Assembly: GCA_046329515.1 (NCBI GenBank)
Contig: JAXLUM010000004.1
Location: 124,001 to 188,000, forward strand
Direction: 5' to 3'
DNA: 64,000 nucleotides
Source of the DNA: Bog-950 sp046329515
Lineage (GTDB): Bacteria; Bacteroidota; Bacteroidia; Chitinophagales; LD1
Of this stretch, positions 53,451 to 63,135 are shown piece after piece. The position numbers were made by a program, and so were the translations under genes. Below the pieces are notes generated by a model, which was not told the DNA's origin, searched no databases, and saw nothing but the letters and a program-made list of their open reading frames with translations. Position 1 is the stretch's first letter; the number at the start of each line of letters is the position of its first letter.

Positions 53451-54650
53451 ATGAACATTGTGTTGTTCGATTGTCACCGGACAAGAGAAAATTTACTGCC
53501 ATTAACTTTTACCCGCCCCGTTGCGGATATACGCATTGGCATTTTAACCATACTCGAGAAGTGGGAGAAAATGCTGGGCCATAAAACCTGGAGCCTTTCG
53601 GAAGAATACCTATCGGGAAGATTTCCGGAGTTTAAAGGAGATGAACCCTGCATTTACATTAACGGGGCTGTGTTGCCCGATGCAGAACTTGTAGCCGCTA
53701 TACAGCAACTAGGAGCGCTTAAAACATTGATAAGCGATGGCCGGATGATTGCTTTTAAAACGGAAAAGCAGCATTTAAATTTTGAGAATTTTGAAGGTAT
53801 AGCCAAAGGCTTCTCTGCAGTAGCTTATACCGGTAAGGTATTGAGCATTGATAACTGCTGGAATATTTTTCAGTTGAATGGAGAAGCTATTAAAGCCGAC
53901 TTTCATTTTTTAACTGAAGGCAGAAAATCTCAACCGCTAAGCAATACCAATACCGTAATAGGCCCGGCTGAAAATATTTTTTTAGAAGAAGGCGCTAAGG
54001 TTGAAGCAAGCATTTTAAACGCCGCATCGGGCCCAATTTATTTAGCCAAGGATGCTGAAATAATGGAAGGTTGCGTGGTGCGCGGGCCACTGGCTTTGGG
54101 CGAACATGCTGCCCTTAAGATGGCTACCAAGGTTTACGGGCCAACTACCTTGGGTCCGCATTGCAAGGCAGGTGGCGAATTGAACAATGCGGTTTTCTTT
54201 GGTTACAGCAATAAAGCGCATGATGGATTTTTAGGCAACAGTGTAATAGGAGAGTGGTGCAATTTAGGAGCCGATACCAATAACAGTAACCTGAAGAATA
54301 ATTACGCAAATGTTGATGTATATAGTTACCGCGAAGGGAAATCGGTTGATACCGGTTTACAATTTTGCGGTTTAATAATGGGCGACCATAGTAAGTGTGG
54401 TATTAATACCATGTTTAATACAGGAACCGTTGTGGGTGTTTCAAGTAACATTTTCGGGGGAGATTTTCCACCGAAGTTCATTCCATCCTTTAGTTGGGGT
54501 GGTGCACAATGGTTGCGCACCTTTACCTTTGAAAAGGCATTGGAAGTGGCGCAGAAAATGATGGAACGCCGTGGTATTAAGCTGGAAGATGCTGATGTAA
54601 ATATTTTGCGCACCGTATTTGAGCGCGAGGAGAAAAACCGCAAAAAATAG
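53451..54650 (+). CDS. GlmU-family sugar nucleotidyltransferase-like protein with beta-helix
   Basis: A 399-residue protein of the GlmU family peculiar to Bacteroidota (TIGR03991 type). The N-terminal part (MNIVLFDCHRTRENLLPLTFTRPVADIRIGIL) has a shortened nucleotidyltransferase-like fold. The C-terminal half is a left-handed beta-helix with hexapeptide repeats (SGPIYLAKDAEIMEGCVVRG; GLIMGDHSKCGINTMFNTGT). Members may do UDP-GlcNAc pyrophosphorylase or GlcN-1-P acetyl transfer, but the canonical pyrophosphorylase motif GxGTRM is absent here. The gene is 2 bp before tpiA, so both are in one operon. Confidence 0.87.
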   Translation: MNIVLFDCHRTRENLLPLTFTRPVADIRIGILTILEKWEKMLGHKTWSLSEEYLSGRFPEFKGDEPCIYINGAVLPDAELVAAIQQLGALKTLISDGRMIAFKTEKQHLNFENFEGIAKGFSAVAYTGKVLSIDNCWNIFQLNGEAIKADFHFLTEGRKSQPLSNTNTVIGPAENIFLEEGAKVEASILNAASGPIYLAKDAEIMEGCVVRGPLALGEHAALKMATKVYGPTTLGPHCKAGGELNNAVFFGYSNKAHDGFLGNSVIGEWCNLGADTNNSNLKNNYANVDVYSYREGKSVDTGLQFCGLIMGDHSKCGINTMFNTGTVVGVSSNIFGGDFPPKFIPSFSWGGAQWLRTFTFEKALEVAQKMMERRGIKLEDADVNILRTVFEREEKNRKK

Positions 54651-54652
54651 AT

Positions 54653-55399
54653 ATGCCCAGAAAAATAGTTGCAGGTAACTGGAAGATGAATACGGATGTG
54701 CATTCTGCTGCGGCATTAGCCCATGCTATGCACGCACAATCGCTGAACTTTAAAGCAGAAGTAGTTCTGTTTCCGCCATTCGTTTTTTTGAGCGAGGTTA
54801 GAAATATTGTAAAGTCGGCAGTAAGAGTTGGAGCGCAAAATTGCAATGAACATGAGAGTGGTGCTTATACAGGTGAGGTGAGCGTCAACATGCTGGCCTC
54901 CATGGGGGTTGATTATGTTTTAATAGGGCACAGTGAAAGGCGGGAATATTTTAAAGAAAGCAATGAACAGCTAAAGCTAAAGCTGCAATTAGCCCTGAAA
55001 CATGGCCTAAAGCCTATTTTTTGTTGCGGTGAACCGCTTATGGTTCGCGAAACAGGAAAGCAGGAAGAATATGTGCGTCAACAACTGGAAGAAAGCCTTT
55101 TTGGCTTATCAATTGAGCAAATGGAACATGTGGTTGTTGCCTATGAACCCGTTTGGGCTATTGGAACAGGCCTGAATGCCAGTCCTGAACAAGCCCAGGA
55201 AATGCATGCCTTTATACGTAAGCAGCTAACCTTTAACTATAGCGAAGAAGTGGCCGAGCAGGTGCCAATATTGTATGGCGGAAGTTGTAAGCCTGATAAT
55301 GCAGCCGCACTTTTTGCCTGCCCCGATGTAGATGGGGGGCTAATTGGCGGCGCTTCGCTGAAAGCCGAAGATTTTTTGGCCATTATCGCCGCAGTTTAA
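54653..55399 (+). CDS. tpiA: Triose-phosphate isomerase
   Basis: A 248-residue TIM barrel of the standard length. The catalytic lysine is K11 in AGNWKMN, the catalytic His is in IGHSERR, the base Glu is in VVVAYEPVWAIGTG, and the phosphate loop is YGGSCKPDNA with DGGLIGGASL. It interconverts dihydroxyacetone phosphate and glyceraldehyde 3-phosphate in glycolysis and gluconeogenesis. Located between the GlmU-like gene and prmA. Confidence 0.98.
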   Translation: MPRKIVAGNWKMNTDVHSAAALAHAMHAQSLNFKAEVVLFPPFVFLSEVRNIVKSAVRVGAQNCNEHESGAYTGEVSVNMLASMGVDYVLIGHSERREYFKESNEQLKLKLQLALKHGLKPIFCCGEPLMVRETGKQEEYVRQQLEESLFGLSIEQMEHVVVAYEPVWAIGTGLNASPEQAQEMHAFIRKQLTFNYSEEVAEQVPILYGGSCKPDNAAALFACPDVDGGLIGGASLKAEDFLAIIAAV

Positions 55400-55508
55400 G
55401 TTATCCTTCCGTTTTAGTGTTGCCCACAAAAGCTTGTGGAGAAAGTAAGGGGCCCACGAGGGGTCTGTAAGGCTTTATTTTAGGCGGGCTGCCTATATTC
55501 ACCAGCAA

Positions 55509-56333
55509 ATGCAATACACCGTTTACGAGTTTACCACTGCCGATGAAATTGAGCAGAGTTGGTTGATTTCTATTCTAAGCGATTATGGTTTCGACGGCTT
55601 TGAGGAAACCACGTCCGTTTTAAAAGCTTATGTGCCGGTAAACACGGTTACTGATGCCCGGATAAAAGATATACTTCATCAAAATGAATTTGACCATATC
55701 TCCTTTAACTCTGCCCCTTTAGAGGATAAAAACTGGAACGAGGAATGGGAAAAGAATTTTGAGCCGGTAAGTGTAGCAGGAAAGGTAGGGATACGCGCAC
55801 CTTTTCATGCGCCTATGAACTTACCTTATGAAATTGTGATTGAGCCGAAAATGAGTTTTGGCACAGGGCACCACGCCACCACAGCAGGGGTAATCGAGCT
55901 GATGTTAAATTTAGATTTTGTTGGCAAAAGTGTGCTTGATTTTGGGAGTGGAACGGGTGTGTTGGCCATACTGGCTGAAAAGTTAAAAGCCGCAAAAATT
56001 GTGGCTATTGATAATGAGGAGTGGGCCTTTAGAAATTGTATTGAAAATACTGAACGAAACGGCAGCGTTAACGTAGAGGTAATACACGGGGATGACAGTT
56101 ATACCTTCACCGAAAAATTTGATATAATTTTAGCCAACATCAACCGCCATGTAATACTGAAAAACCTGGAAGCATGGACAGGGTTACTAAAGCCCGGCGG
56201 TTTAATTATAATAAGTGGTATTTTACTTGCTGATAAGACCGACATTAATGCCTGTGCTGAGGCCTGTAATTTACGTGTGAAGCAAATTTTAGAAAACAAC
56301 GGATGGTTAGCCATTCTACTTGAACGCCCTTAA
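55509..56333 (+). CDS. prmA: Ribosomal protein L11 methyltransferase
   Basis: A 274-residue PrmA. The small N-terminal domain (about residues 1-80) is followed by the class I methyltransferase domain: MSFGTGHHATTAGVIELML, the SAM motif VLDFGSGTGVLAILAEKL, and the DIILANINRHVI active-site region (N-I-N-R, in place of N-P-P-Y). It methylates amino groups of ribosomal protein L11. The exported giant protein gene follows 12 bp later on the same strand. A hairpin CCACAA-AAGC-TTGTGG lies upstream at 55424-55439 without a T run. Confidence 0.96.
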   Translation: MQYTVYEFTTADEIEQSWLISILSDYGFDGFEETTSVLKAYVPVNTVTDARIKDILHQNEFDHISFNSAPLEDKNWNEEWEKNFEPVSVAGKVGIRAPFHAPMNLPYEIVIEPKMSFGTGHHATTAGVIELMLNLDFVGKSVLDFGSGTGVLAILAEKLKAAKIVAIDNEEWAFRNCIENTERNGSVNVEVIHGDDSYTFTEKFDIILANINRHVILKNLEAWTGLLKPGGLIIISGILLADKTDINACAEACNLRVKQILENNGWLAILLERP

Positions 56334-56345
56334 ACTAAACTATTG

Positions 56346-59300
56346 ATGAAGAAGTTTTTTTTCTGCTTAGTGGCTTTGGTACTTGCCTTTAACAGCCATG
56401 CACAGTTAGCTACGTTTTTTGATAAGGAGCCTGATAAGTTTATTAAAGAGCTTGACCAATTTATGACTGCCGGTAAAATGCAGCAGAATATTGAGGCCAT
56501 TGATGAGCTGAAAAAGTTGCAGAAGGATGGTAAACTACCGGCTACCTGGGTGGAGCAAATGAGCAAGACGGCTAATTTGATGAGCGAGCGTATGATGGCC
56601 CCTTCGCCGCACTTTTATAACTATGTGCGTGCCGTAATAGCTGCTGCCAAGGTGGGTAAAACTGATGCGCAATTTGCCGAATGGAGTGAGTTTTTGAATG
56701 ATGTAATTGACAACCAGAAAAAGGGTGACAACAATAACTTTTTGAAGACGGTGGAGTTTTCAGCCTCGTTTTTTGGAACAGGTGCGTTGAATATAACTGC
56801 AGCAAAAGCATGGAAGGTTGATGCCACGGATTGCAAATTTTCATATGAGGGTGGCAAAGCCCGTGTAAGTTTTACAACACCTACCACTTTTTATGGTATG
56901 GTACGCGGCGATACACTAAATGTAAAACAAACTACAGGTGATTATTTGCCTACTGAAAACCGTTGGGAAGGTAAGAGCGGAAAGGTAGATTGGGCACGCG
57001 CCGGCCTTGACCCTTCAAAAGTGTATTGCACCTTTAAGAACTACAGTATAAACCTGAACAACTTTAATTACACTGTAGATACGGTAACCTTCTACCATAC
57101 TGAATATTTTAAAACTGCGCTAAGCGGCCGCTTGAATGATAAGCTGGTGAGCAGTGCCGATTCCAATACATTCAGCTACCCGCGTTTTGAATCGTATGAT
57201 GTGGGTATGACCATTAAGGACATTGCACCGAACGTGGCTTACCGTGGGGGATTTAGTTTGTGGGGCAGTAAGGTGTTAGGCAGCGGAACCCCTGATGAAA
57301 AGGCAACCCTTACGTTTTACGCGCGTGATAACAAAACGCGTGTAATGGAAGCGAAGAGTAACATTGTAAGCATTAAGAAGGGCGAAGAGTTGGGTTCAGA
57401 AAAAGCAGAAGTGGCGATTTACTTCGGCACGGATTCTATTTACCACCCGCAGTTAAACCTGGTTTACAAAATACCAAAACGCGAAGTGCGTCTGCTGCGC
57501 GGCGAAACCGGCATGGGCAAAGCGAAGTTTACTGATAGCTACCATAACCATGAATTTCAAACAGACGCTATTTTCTGGAACCTGGATTCATCTATTCTTA
57601 ACCTGAAAATTTTGCAAGGTAAAGGACAGGTGCCCGGCATATTTGAATCGGTTAACTATTTCAACAAGGAGTTAATACGTAAAACGCAGGCCTTTGCCAG
57701 TTATGAGCCGCTTTCTATTTTGAAGAAGATGTATGAGAAGCAGGGCTCGCGCGAACTAAATGCGTTGGATGTGGCCCGCACGCTTGACCCTAAGCTAACA
57801 GAGGTTGAGGCGCGCTCACTTTTTTATAACCTGGTGGAGAACGGCTTTATACTTTACAATGAAGATTTGGGGATAGTAACGGTAAAGGACAAAACGCTAA
57901 ACTACGTTTTGGCTAATGCTAAAAAGATTGACTACGATGTTATTCGCATTAAATCATCTCCGCAGGCGGGTAATGACTATATAGATTTAAAGAGCAGCAA
58001 CATTGACCTTAAAGGTGTGTTTGAAATTCCTATCAGCGATTCAAGCTATGTGTATTTCCGTCCGCGTAAAAATGCGGTTAGCCTGCAAAAGGACCGCAAC
58101 ATGGAGTTTGACGGCTTAATTTATGCGGGCCGCATGGATTTATACGGTGAGAAATTTAAGTTTCAATACGCTCCATTTACCGTTGACCTTACCAAGGTTG
58201 ATACCATGCGCATAAACGTGCAGGATAGCGGCCGTGTTGACCAATACGGCGAGCCGATATTGAAGCCTTTAAAGAGTAAGGTGGAAAACATGAAGGGCCT
58301 GTTGGAGATTGATGCACCAATCAATAAATCGGGCAGAACGAAGCTGCCGCAGTTCCCTCGCTTGTATAGCCGTGATAAGTCGTATATCTATTATGATGAC
58401 CCTGCCGTTGCTAAAGGCGCTTACAACCGCAAGAGTTTCTATTTTGAATTGGAGCCTTTCCGTTTAGATAGCCTGAACAACTTTAGCGGTGATATTATTA
58501 ACTGGCAGGGCAAGTTAGTGAGCGGTGGAATTTTTCCTGATGTTAAAGACAGTGTGCATATACAAGGCGATGGCTCCTTAGGCTTTAAATCAGAAACACC
58601 GCCTACCGGTTACGAACTGTATAAGGGTAAAGGTAAGTACTACGGCAAATACGAATTAAACTATAACGGTATACAAGGTGATGGACGTATAACACATTCT
58701 ACTGCTGAATTTGTAACTCATGATGTGCGCTTTTACCCTGATTCAATGCTGGCTACGACGGATAGTTTTAGCATAGCTAAAACTTTTGATGGGGTTAAAA
58801 CACCGGCGGTAAAAGGCAACAGCGACCGCATTAACTGGAAACCTAATGCAGATAGCATGCTTATAAGCATGAATAGCAAGGACCAGCCGTTTAGCATGTA
58901 TGATGATGGGTTTACCACATTTAAAGGCGACCTGCTTTTGACCTCGAAAGGGTTACATGGTAACGGTTTATTGGATTGGGAAGAAGCAACGCTGGCTTCT
59001 ACTAACTTCTCTTTCCGCACAATGGACCTTTCTGCTGATACAGCCGCCTTGAACATTAAAACCACCGGAGATAAGGTGACGTTTAAAACACCTAACGTAA
59101 GCGCCAAGGTTGATTTTAAAACGCGTATAGCTGACTTTAAATCAAACCTGAAGAATATTCCTACTGACTTCAGTTACAACCAGTATAACACCGCCATTAA
59201 CGAGTTTAAATGGTTTATGGATGATAAGATACTGGACTTTAAAGCGCCGCCACAAGGGCCGGGTGAATACTTTACCTCTACCAGGCCAGACCAAAAAGGC

Positions 59301-61184
59301 TTGAAGTTTTTGGGTAAGCGTGCTACCTATAACCTGGTTACTTCTTTATTGCGTGTGGAGCAGGTGCCTGAAATACGCGTTGCTGACGGAAGCGTTATAC
59401 CTGATAGCGGTGTGGTAGTTATTGAGGAAGGTGCAAAAATGCGTCAATTGCGTAATGCGGTTATTGTTGCCGATACAATTAACAAGCGCCACCGTATTGA
59501 AGATGCTACTGTAGATATTTACAGCAAAAATGAATTAAAGGCGGTAGGTAACTACAGATATACTACTAAGGACATTAAAGAGATAATAAACTTTAATGAT
59601 ATAGGCTGTAAGAAAGAAATTGAGGGAGAGAAAAAGGGTAAAGAAGAACATTGGAAAATTTACGCCCGTGCTGATATAGGTGCGGAGAAGAATTTTGTGA
59701 TTTACCCCGGCGTTAAATACAATGGCGAGGTAATGCTTACTGCGGCTAATCCGTTATTGCATATGAAGGGCTTTAGCACTTTGGAATTGAAATATCCTAA
59801 AGCTATGACTTCGGACTTTAGCATTAACCAGGATGTTGACCCGGGTAAACTGGAGTTAAAATATGATACAGTAAAAAACAGCAACGGCAATATTTTAAGT
59901 GCCGGTATACACCTGAACCCGTTGGAAGAAGGTGCGTTGATGTATACCACCTTATTGGCTCCTAAGCAGGATAATAAGGACGTTACCTTCTTTAAGAGTA
60001 CGGGTTTAGTAACGCAATTGCCTACGGGCGAATACCTGTTTGGTAATGAGAAGAAGATCAAAGAAGGGGCCATTACCGGCAACCTGATGAAATACGATGA
60101 TAAGAAGGGAACTATTAAGGCCGAAGGAGATATGAGTTTAGGCGCCAACTTCGGTATTATTAAAACAATGGCCGCAGGCTTTGCGGATGTTGCCTTGGAT
60201 AGTAACAAATATAAATTCAATGTAACGTTTGGTATTGATTTAAAAATGGACGACAAAATGCAGGAGCGTTTTGAGTTTTACATGGCCGGCGACAACGTAG
60301 ACTTAGCAGATATTGCTTACGATAGTGAGAAACAGCGTAAAACCATACATGAACTTAGCGACGAGAAGGATGACAAGAAAATGCTTGAGGATTTTGACAA
60401 GCTGCAAATGTTTACGAAGCGCCCGAAGGATTTAGAACACAACCTGATTTTTAGTGATGTTACTTTTGTTTATGACAGCGCTGATATTTCATTGCGCAGC
60501 GTAGGAAAGATTGGCGTAGCCATGATTGGTAAGAAGATAATAAACAAAAAGCTGGAAGGCTATATTGAAATACAATACAAAGGCGGCGCTGACCTGTTTA
60601 CCATTTACCTGAAAACCGGAACGAATGATTGGTTCTTCTTTGAATACCGCCCGGGCACTTTAGGTATTTTAAGCAGCTACGATGATATAAACACCATGAT
60701 TGGTAATACTGCACCTGATAAGCGTAAGATTAAAGACGGCGACCGTTTCTACCTGTATACTTTAGGTAGCTCAATGAATAAGGCGGATTTTGTTAGCTAT
60801 ATGAAAGATAAGGCTGCGGGTATTAATCGTCCGCGTTTTGAGCCTAAACTGGATATACCGATGCCGGGCGACAGTATGGACATGTTTAATGTATTGCCGG
60901 GCGATACCAGCAATGGTGCGCCAACGCAAATGATTACACCTGAGCAACGCGACCAGCAGGAGAAGCAACAACAGCAACAGGAGATTAACCAGTTTGAGCA
61001 AATGAAAATGAGCAATCAGAATATACTAAGCGGTCCGCCGCCGGATAGGTTACCTAAAAAGGAAGAGCCTAAACAGGATGCCCCGGTTACTCCTGAACAA
61101 CCTAAACAGGAAAGTGCCCCACCGGCACCACCGGTTGAGCAACCTAAACCAACAGAAACGCCAACGGATACTGTACCGAAATAA
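56346..61184 (+). CDS. Very large exported protein of unknown function (1612 residues)
   Basis: A 1612-residue protein with a signal peptide (MKKFFFCLVALVLAFNSHAQ). Residues about 20-130 are helical; the rest, up to about 1500, is repetitive beta-strand sequence (FDGLIYAGRMDLYGEKFKFQ; GFTTFKGDLLLTSKGLHGNG; ITHSTAEFVTHDVRFYPDSM) with many regularly spaced hydrophobic positions, suggesting a long beta-solenoid. The tail has a Gln-rich run (QRDQQEKQQQQQEINQFEQM) and then a Pro/Gln/Lys-rich disordered end. There is no T9SS sorting domain, no lipobox and no clear barrel end, so it may stay in the periplasm or associate with the envelope. I know of no function; the ATG at 56346 is preferred to TTG at 56343. 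Confidence 0.75.
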   Translation: MKKFFFCLVALVLAFNSHAQLATFFDKEPDKFIKELDQFMTAGKMQQNIEAIDELKKLQKDGKLPATWVEQMSKTANLMSERMMAPSPHFYNYVRAVIAAAKVGKTDAQFAEWSEFLNDVIDNQKKGDNNNFLKTVEFSASFFGTGALNITAAKAWKVDATDCKFSYEGGKARVSFTTPTTFYGMVRGDTLNVKQTTGDYLPTENRWEGKSGKVDWARAGLDPSKVYCTFKNYSINLNNFNYTVDTVTFYHTEYFKTALSGRLNDKLVSSADSNTFSYPRFESYDVGMTIKDIAPNVAYRGGFSLWGSKVLGSGTPDEKATLTFYARDNKTRVMEAKSNIVSIKKGEELGSEKAEVAIYFGTDSIYHPQLNLVYKIPKREVRLLRGETGMGKAKFTDSYHNHEFQTDAIFWNLDSSILNLKILQGKGQVPGIFESVNYFNKELIRKTQAFASYEPLSILKKMYEKQGSRELNALDVARTLDPKLTEVEARSLFYNLVENGFILYNEDLGIVTVKDKTLNYVLANAKKIDYDVIRIKSSPQAGNDYIDLKSSNIDLKGVFEIPISDSSYVYFRPRKNAVSLQKDRNMEFDGLIYAGRMDLYGEKFKFQYAPFTVDLTKVDTMRINVQDSGRVDQYGEPILKPLKSKVENMKGLLEIDAPINKSGRTKLPQFPRLYSRDKSYIYYDDPAVAKGAYNRKSFYFELEPFRLDSLNNFSGDIINWQGKLVSGGIFPDVKDSVHIQGDGSLGFKSETPPTGYELYKGKGKYYGKYELNYNGIQGDGRITHSTAEFVTHDVRFYPDSMLATTDSFSIAKTFDGVKTPAVKGNSDRINWKPNADSMLISMNSKDQPFSMYDDGFTTFKGDLLLTSKGLHGNGLLDWEEATLASTNFSFRTMDLSADTAALNIKTTGDKVTFKTPNVSAKVDFKTRIADFKSNLKNIPTDFSYNQYNTAINEFKWFMDDKILDFKAPPQGPGEYFTSTRPDQKGLKFLGKRATYNLVTSLLRVEQVPEIRVADGSVIPDSGVVVIEEGAKMRQLRNAVIVADTINKRHRIEDATVDIYSKNELKAVGNYRYTTKDIKEIINFNDIGCKKEIEGEKKGKEEHWKIYARADIGAEKNFVIYPGVKYNGEVMLTAANPLLHMKGFSTLELKYPKAMTSDFSINQDVDPGKLELKYDTVKNSNGNILSAGIHLNPLEEGALMYTTLLAPKQDNKDVTFFKSTGLVTQLPTGEYLFGNEKKIKEGAITGNLMKYDDKKGTIKAEGDMSLGANFGIIKTMAAGFADVALDSNKYKFNVTFGIDLKMDDKMQERFEFYMAGDNVDLADIAYDSEKQRKTIHELSDEKDDKKMLEDFDKLQMFTKRPKDLEHNLIFSDVTFVYDSADISLRSVGKIGVAMIGKKIINKKLEGYIEIQYKGGADLFTIYLKTGTNDWFFFEYRPGTLGILSSYDDINTMIGNTAPDKRKIKDGDRFYLYTLGSSMNKADFVSYMKDKAAGINRPRFEPKLDIPMPGDSMDMFNVLPGDTSNGAPTQMITPEQRDQQEKQQQQQEINQFEQMKMSNQNILSGPPPDRLPKKEEPKQDAPVTPEQPKQESAPPAPPVEQPKPTETPTDTVPK

Positions 61185-61221
61185 AAAAGAAAAGCCCCTC
61201 AATAAGGGGCTTTTCTTTTTT
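61183..61221. terminator. Bidirectional terminator between the giant protein and CDF genes
   Basis: Perfect 16-bp stem AAAAAAGAAAAGCCCC (61183-61198) with GGGGCTTTTCTTTTTT (61206-61221), 7-base loop. Confidence 0.93.
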
Positions 61222-61229
61222 AAGTTGAT

Positions 61230-62147
61230 TCAACACTCCGCATTATCGCAGGCGTGGCCATCGCGTTCTGTTTCCAGTGTTATATGATGAATGTTGTGGT
61301 GTTGAAGTTCGTGCCGTAGCTCGTGTTTAATGTGTGCTTCCTGTTCAGTACTGGTTTCTTTGGCTAATACCAAATGGGCTGTAAGGGCATTTTCAGTAGT
61401 GCTAATGGCCCATATATGTATATGGTGCAGCCCTTTTACCCCCGGCACCTTTTCGGCCAGTGTTTTTATTTCATTCATTTTAATATCGGAAGGCACTGCA
61501 TCCAACGAAAGACGAAAGCTATCGCGCAATAAGCCCCAGGTGCTAAAGAATATTACTACTGCTACCAGTATACTAAGGGCACTATCAACCCAAAACCAAT
61601 TGGTGTAAATAATAATAATACCACCTATAACTAATGCTAAGGAAACCAGCGCATCGCTCAACAGGTGCAGGTAGGCACTTTTTATGTTCATGTCCTTATC
61701 CTTATCGCGGAAGAAAAGCAGGGCCGTAACGGAATTGATTACAATACCTGCGCCTGCTACAATAGCAATGGTGCTGCCCGGTAAAGGTTCAGGATTGAAA
61801 AAGCGGTGAACGGCCTCATAAATAATAGCGCCTATGGAAACCATCAGCATCATGCCGTTGAAAAGGGCTACGATAACCGAGGTTTTGCGGTAGCCATAAG
61901 TGTATTGTTCGGTTGGTTTTACTTTAAGTAAACGAAAGGCAAGCAGCGATAAGGCCAATGTGCCAACATCGGCCAGGTTATGGCCTGCATCGGATAGCAG
62001 AGAAAGTGAGTGCACATAAAGGCCCATACCCACCTCAATTATTACAAACAGGAAGTTTAGTACAATGCCTACTATAAATGCTGTATTAACATTGGTAAGC
62101 GCTACAGGCCCATGATGGTGATGATGATGATCGTGCTGATGTGCCAT
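61230..62147 (-). CDS. Cation diffusion facilitator metal exporter
   Basis: A 305-residue inner-membrane CDF transporter. A His-rich N-terminus (MAHQHDHHHHHHGPVAL) is followed by six helices. The transport-site motifs are SLLSDAGHNLADVGTLALSL in helix 2 and HLLSDALVSLALVIGG in helix 5. A cytoplasmic domain (IKMNEIKTLAEKVPGVKGLHHIHIWAIST) follows. It exports divalent metals such as zinc, cobalt or cadmium by proton exchange (ZitB/CzcD type). The native His run is ordinary for this family. The gene follows a terminator of the small gene upstream. Confidence 0.95.
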   Translation of the reverse strand: MAHQHDHHHHHHGPVALTNVNTAFIVGIVLNFLFVIIEVGMGLYVHSLSLLSDAGHNLADVGTLALSLLAFRLLKVKPTEQYTYGYRKTSVIVALFNGMMLMVSIGAIIYEAVHRFFNPEPLPGSTIAIVAGAGIVINSVTALLFFRDKDKDMNIKSAYLHLLSDALVSLALVIGGIIIIYTNWFWVDSALSILVAVVIFFSTWGLLRDSFRLSLDAVPSDIKMNEIKTLAEKVPGVKGLHHIHIWAISTTENALTAHLVLAKETSTEQEAHIKHELRHELQHHNIHHITLETERDGHACDNAEC

Positions 62148-62181
62148 GAAGCTAAAGTAATAATAGAAGGGAAGTGGCTAT

Positions 62182-62220
62182 AAAAACAAAGCCCCCGTTA
62201 ACACAGGGGCTTTGTTTTTT
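62182..62220 (-). terminator. Terminator downstream of the 62219 gene
   Basis: AAAAACAAAGCCCC (62182-62195) pairs with GGGGCTTTGTTTTT (62206-62219); minus strand ends in a T run. Confidence 0.88.
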
Positions 62221-62599
62221 ATTCTTTACCTTCTTTATTGTCTTTGCTGTCTTTCTTTTCGTCTTTTTCTTTCTCCTTGTAGGCTACCCATTTTTTCCAT
62301 TGTGCGGATGTAAGGATGGAGCGTAGTTGCTTGTCGCGCGCATCTTTAAGGGCATCAATCTTCTTATCGCCCTGTTCCTTATTGGCCATGGTAGTGTTTT
62401 TCTCTATCTGCTCTTTTTTGGTGTAGTAGTCAATTAAGGCTGCATTTACCTTGCTGGTTTGTTCGCTTTCTAACTTTACTGCCGTGTGTATTTTGCTTAA
62501 CGCTTTTTTGGCTTTTGCCTGTGGAACTTCAGCGCCCTGCGCGTTTACAGCTATAGTTGCTACCAGGGTAAGCAACAAAAACAGGATGGATTTCTTCAT
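62219..62599 (-). CDS. Small exported coiled-coil protein, Spy-like
   Basis: A 126-residue exported protein. The signal peptide (MKKSILFLLLTLVATIAVNAQ) is followed by a helical section (AKKALSKIHTAVKLESEQTSKVNAALIDYYTKKEQI, then KDARDKQLRSILTSAQWKKWVAYKE) and a Lys/Asp/Glu tail. The LT-x-x-Q-like core (LTSAQWKKW) is reminiscent of Spy/CpxP-type periplasmic chaperones, but I cannot confirm it. Upstream of the CDF gene on the same strand and separated from it by a terminator. Confidence 0.75.
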   Translation of the reverse strand: MKKSILFLLLTLVATIAVNAQGAEVPQAKAKKALSKIHTAVKLESEQTSKVNAALIDYYTKKEQIEKNTTMANKEQGDKKIDALKDARDKQLRSILTSAQWKKWVAYKEKEKDEKKDSKDNKEGKE

Positions 62600-62684
62600 T
62601 CTTATATGTATTTAATCCGAAAGTAAAGGATTTTCTGAAAGGGTGGAAACCGCTGTTTATTTTTTGCTTTTATTCGCTTTTGCA

Positions 62685-63122
62685 ATGGAATACGAGTTGA
62701 AGATTTTTAATGCCGGTAGCCGGGAATATGAAAAGGCGCTAATACTACGTTACAATTTATTGCGCAAGCCTTTAGGATTGCGCTTTACGGAGGCTGAACT
62801 ACATAAGGATAAAGAAGATACCCATTTAGCGCTTTTTGAAGGCGACAAAGTATTGGCCTGTTTAACTTTGAGCCGTTTCCCTAATGGACGGATGAAAATG
62901 AGGCAGGTAGCAGTTGATGCAAAATTACAGCGTAGCGGGCTCGGTCGCCGGCTTTCGGCCGAGGCGGAGAAGTATGCCCTTGAACAGGGTTTTACTGTTA
63001 TGTTTTGTAATGCCCGTGATGTGGCAGCACCTTTTTATACCAAACTTGGGTATAAAGTGGTTAGCGATGTTTTTACGGAAGTGGGCATACCCCACTATAC
63101 CATGGAGAAAGAATTGAAGTAA
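62685..63122 (+). CDS. GNAT-family N-acetyltransferase
   Basis: A 145-residue GNAT. The acetyl-CoA loop motif A is RQVAVDAKLQRSGLGRRLSAEAEKYA (R/Q-x-x-G-x-G/A form), and motif B follows in FTVMFCNARDVAAPFYTKLGYKVV. It acetylates an amine on a small molecule or protein; the family (ElaA/PhnO-like) does not fix the substrate. The ATG at 62685 (MEYELKIFNAG) is preferred; the upstream start at 62643 would add a hydrophobic stretch unlike the family. Confidence 0.9.
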   Translation: MEYELKIFNAGSREYEKALILRYNLLRKPLGLRFTEAELHKDKEDTHLALFEGDKVLACLTLSRFPNGRMKMRQVAVDAKLQRSGLGRRLSAEAEKYALEQGFTVMFCNARDVAAPFYTKLGYKVVSDVFTEVGIPHYTMEKELK

Positions 63123-63135
63123 GCGGGGAATAAAT

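Noticed and set aside
55424..55439. CCACAA/TTGTGG hairpin as a tpiA terminator
   Set aside because: No T run follows and the stem is short.
59702..60256. 184-codon minus-strand open frame inside the giant exported protein gene
   Set aside because: Shadow of the plus-strand gene with no promoter or recognisable motif.
62109..62147. His-rich start of the CDF protein as an artificial tag
   Set aside because: His-rich N-termini are normal for CDF zinc exporters, and the run is interrupted (QHD) as in native proteins.
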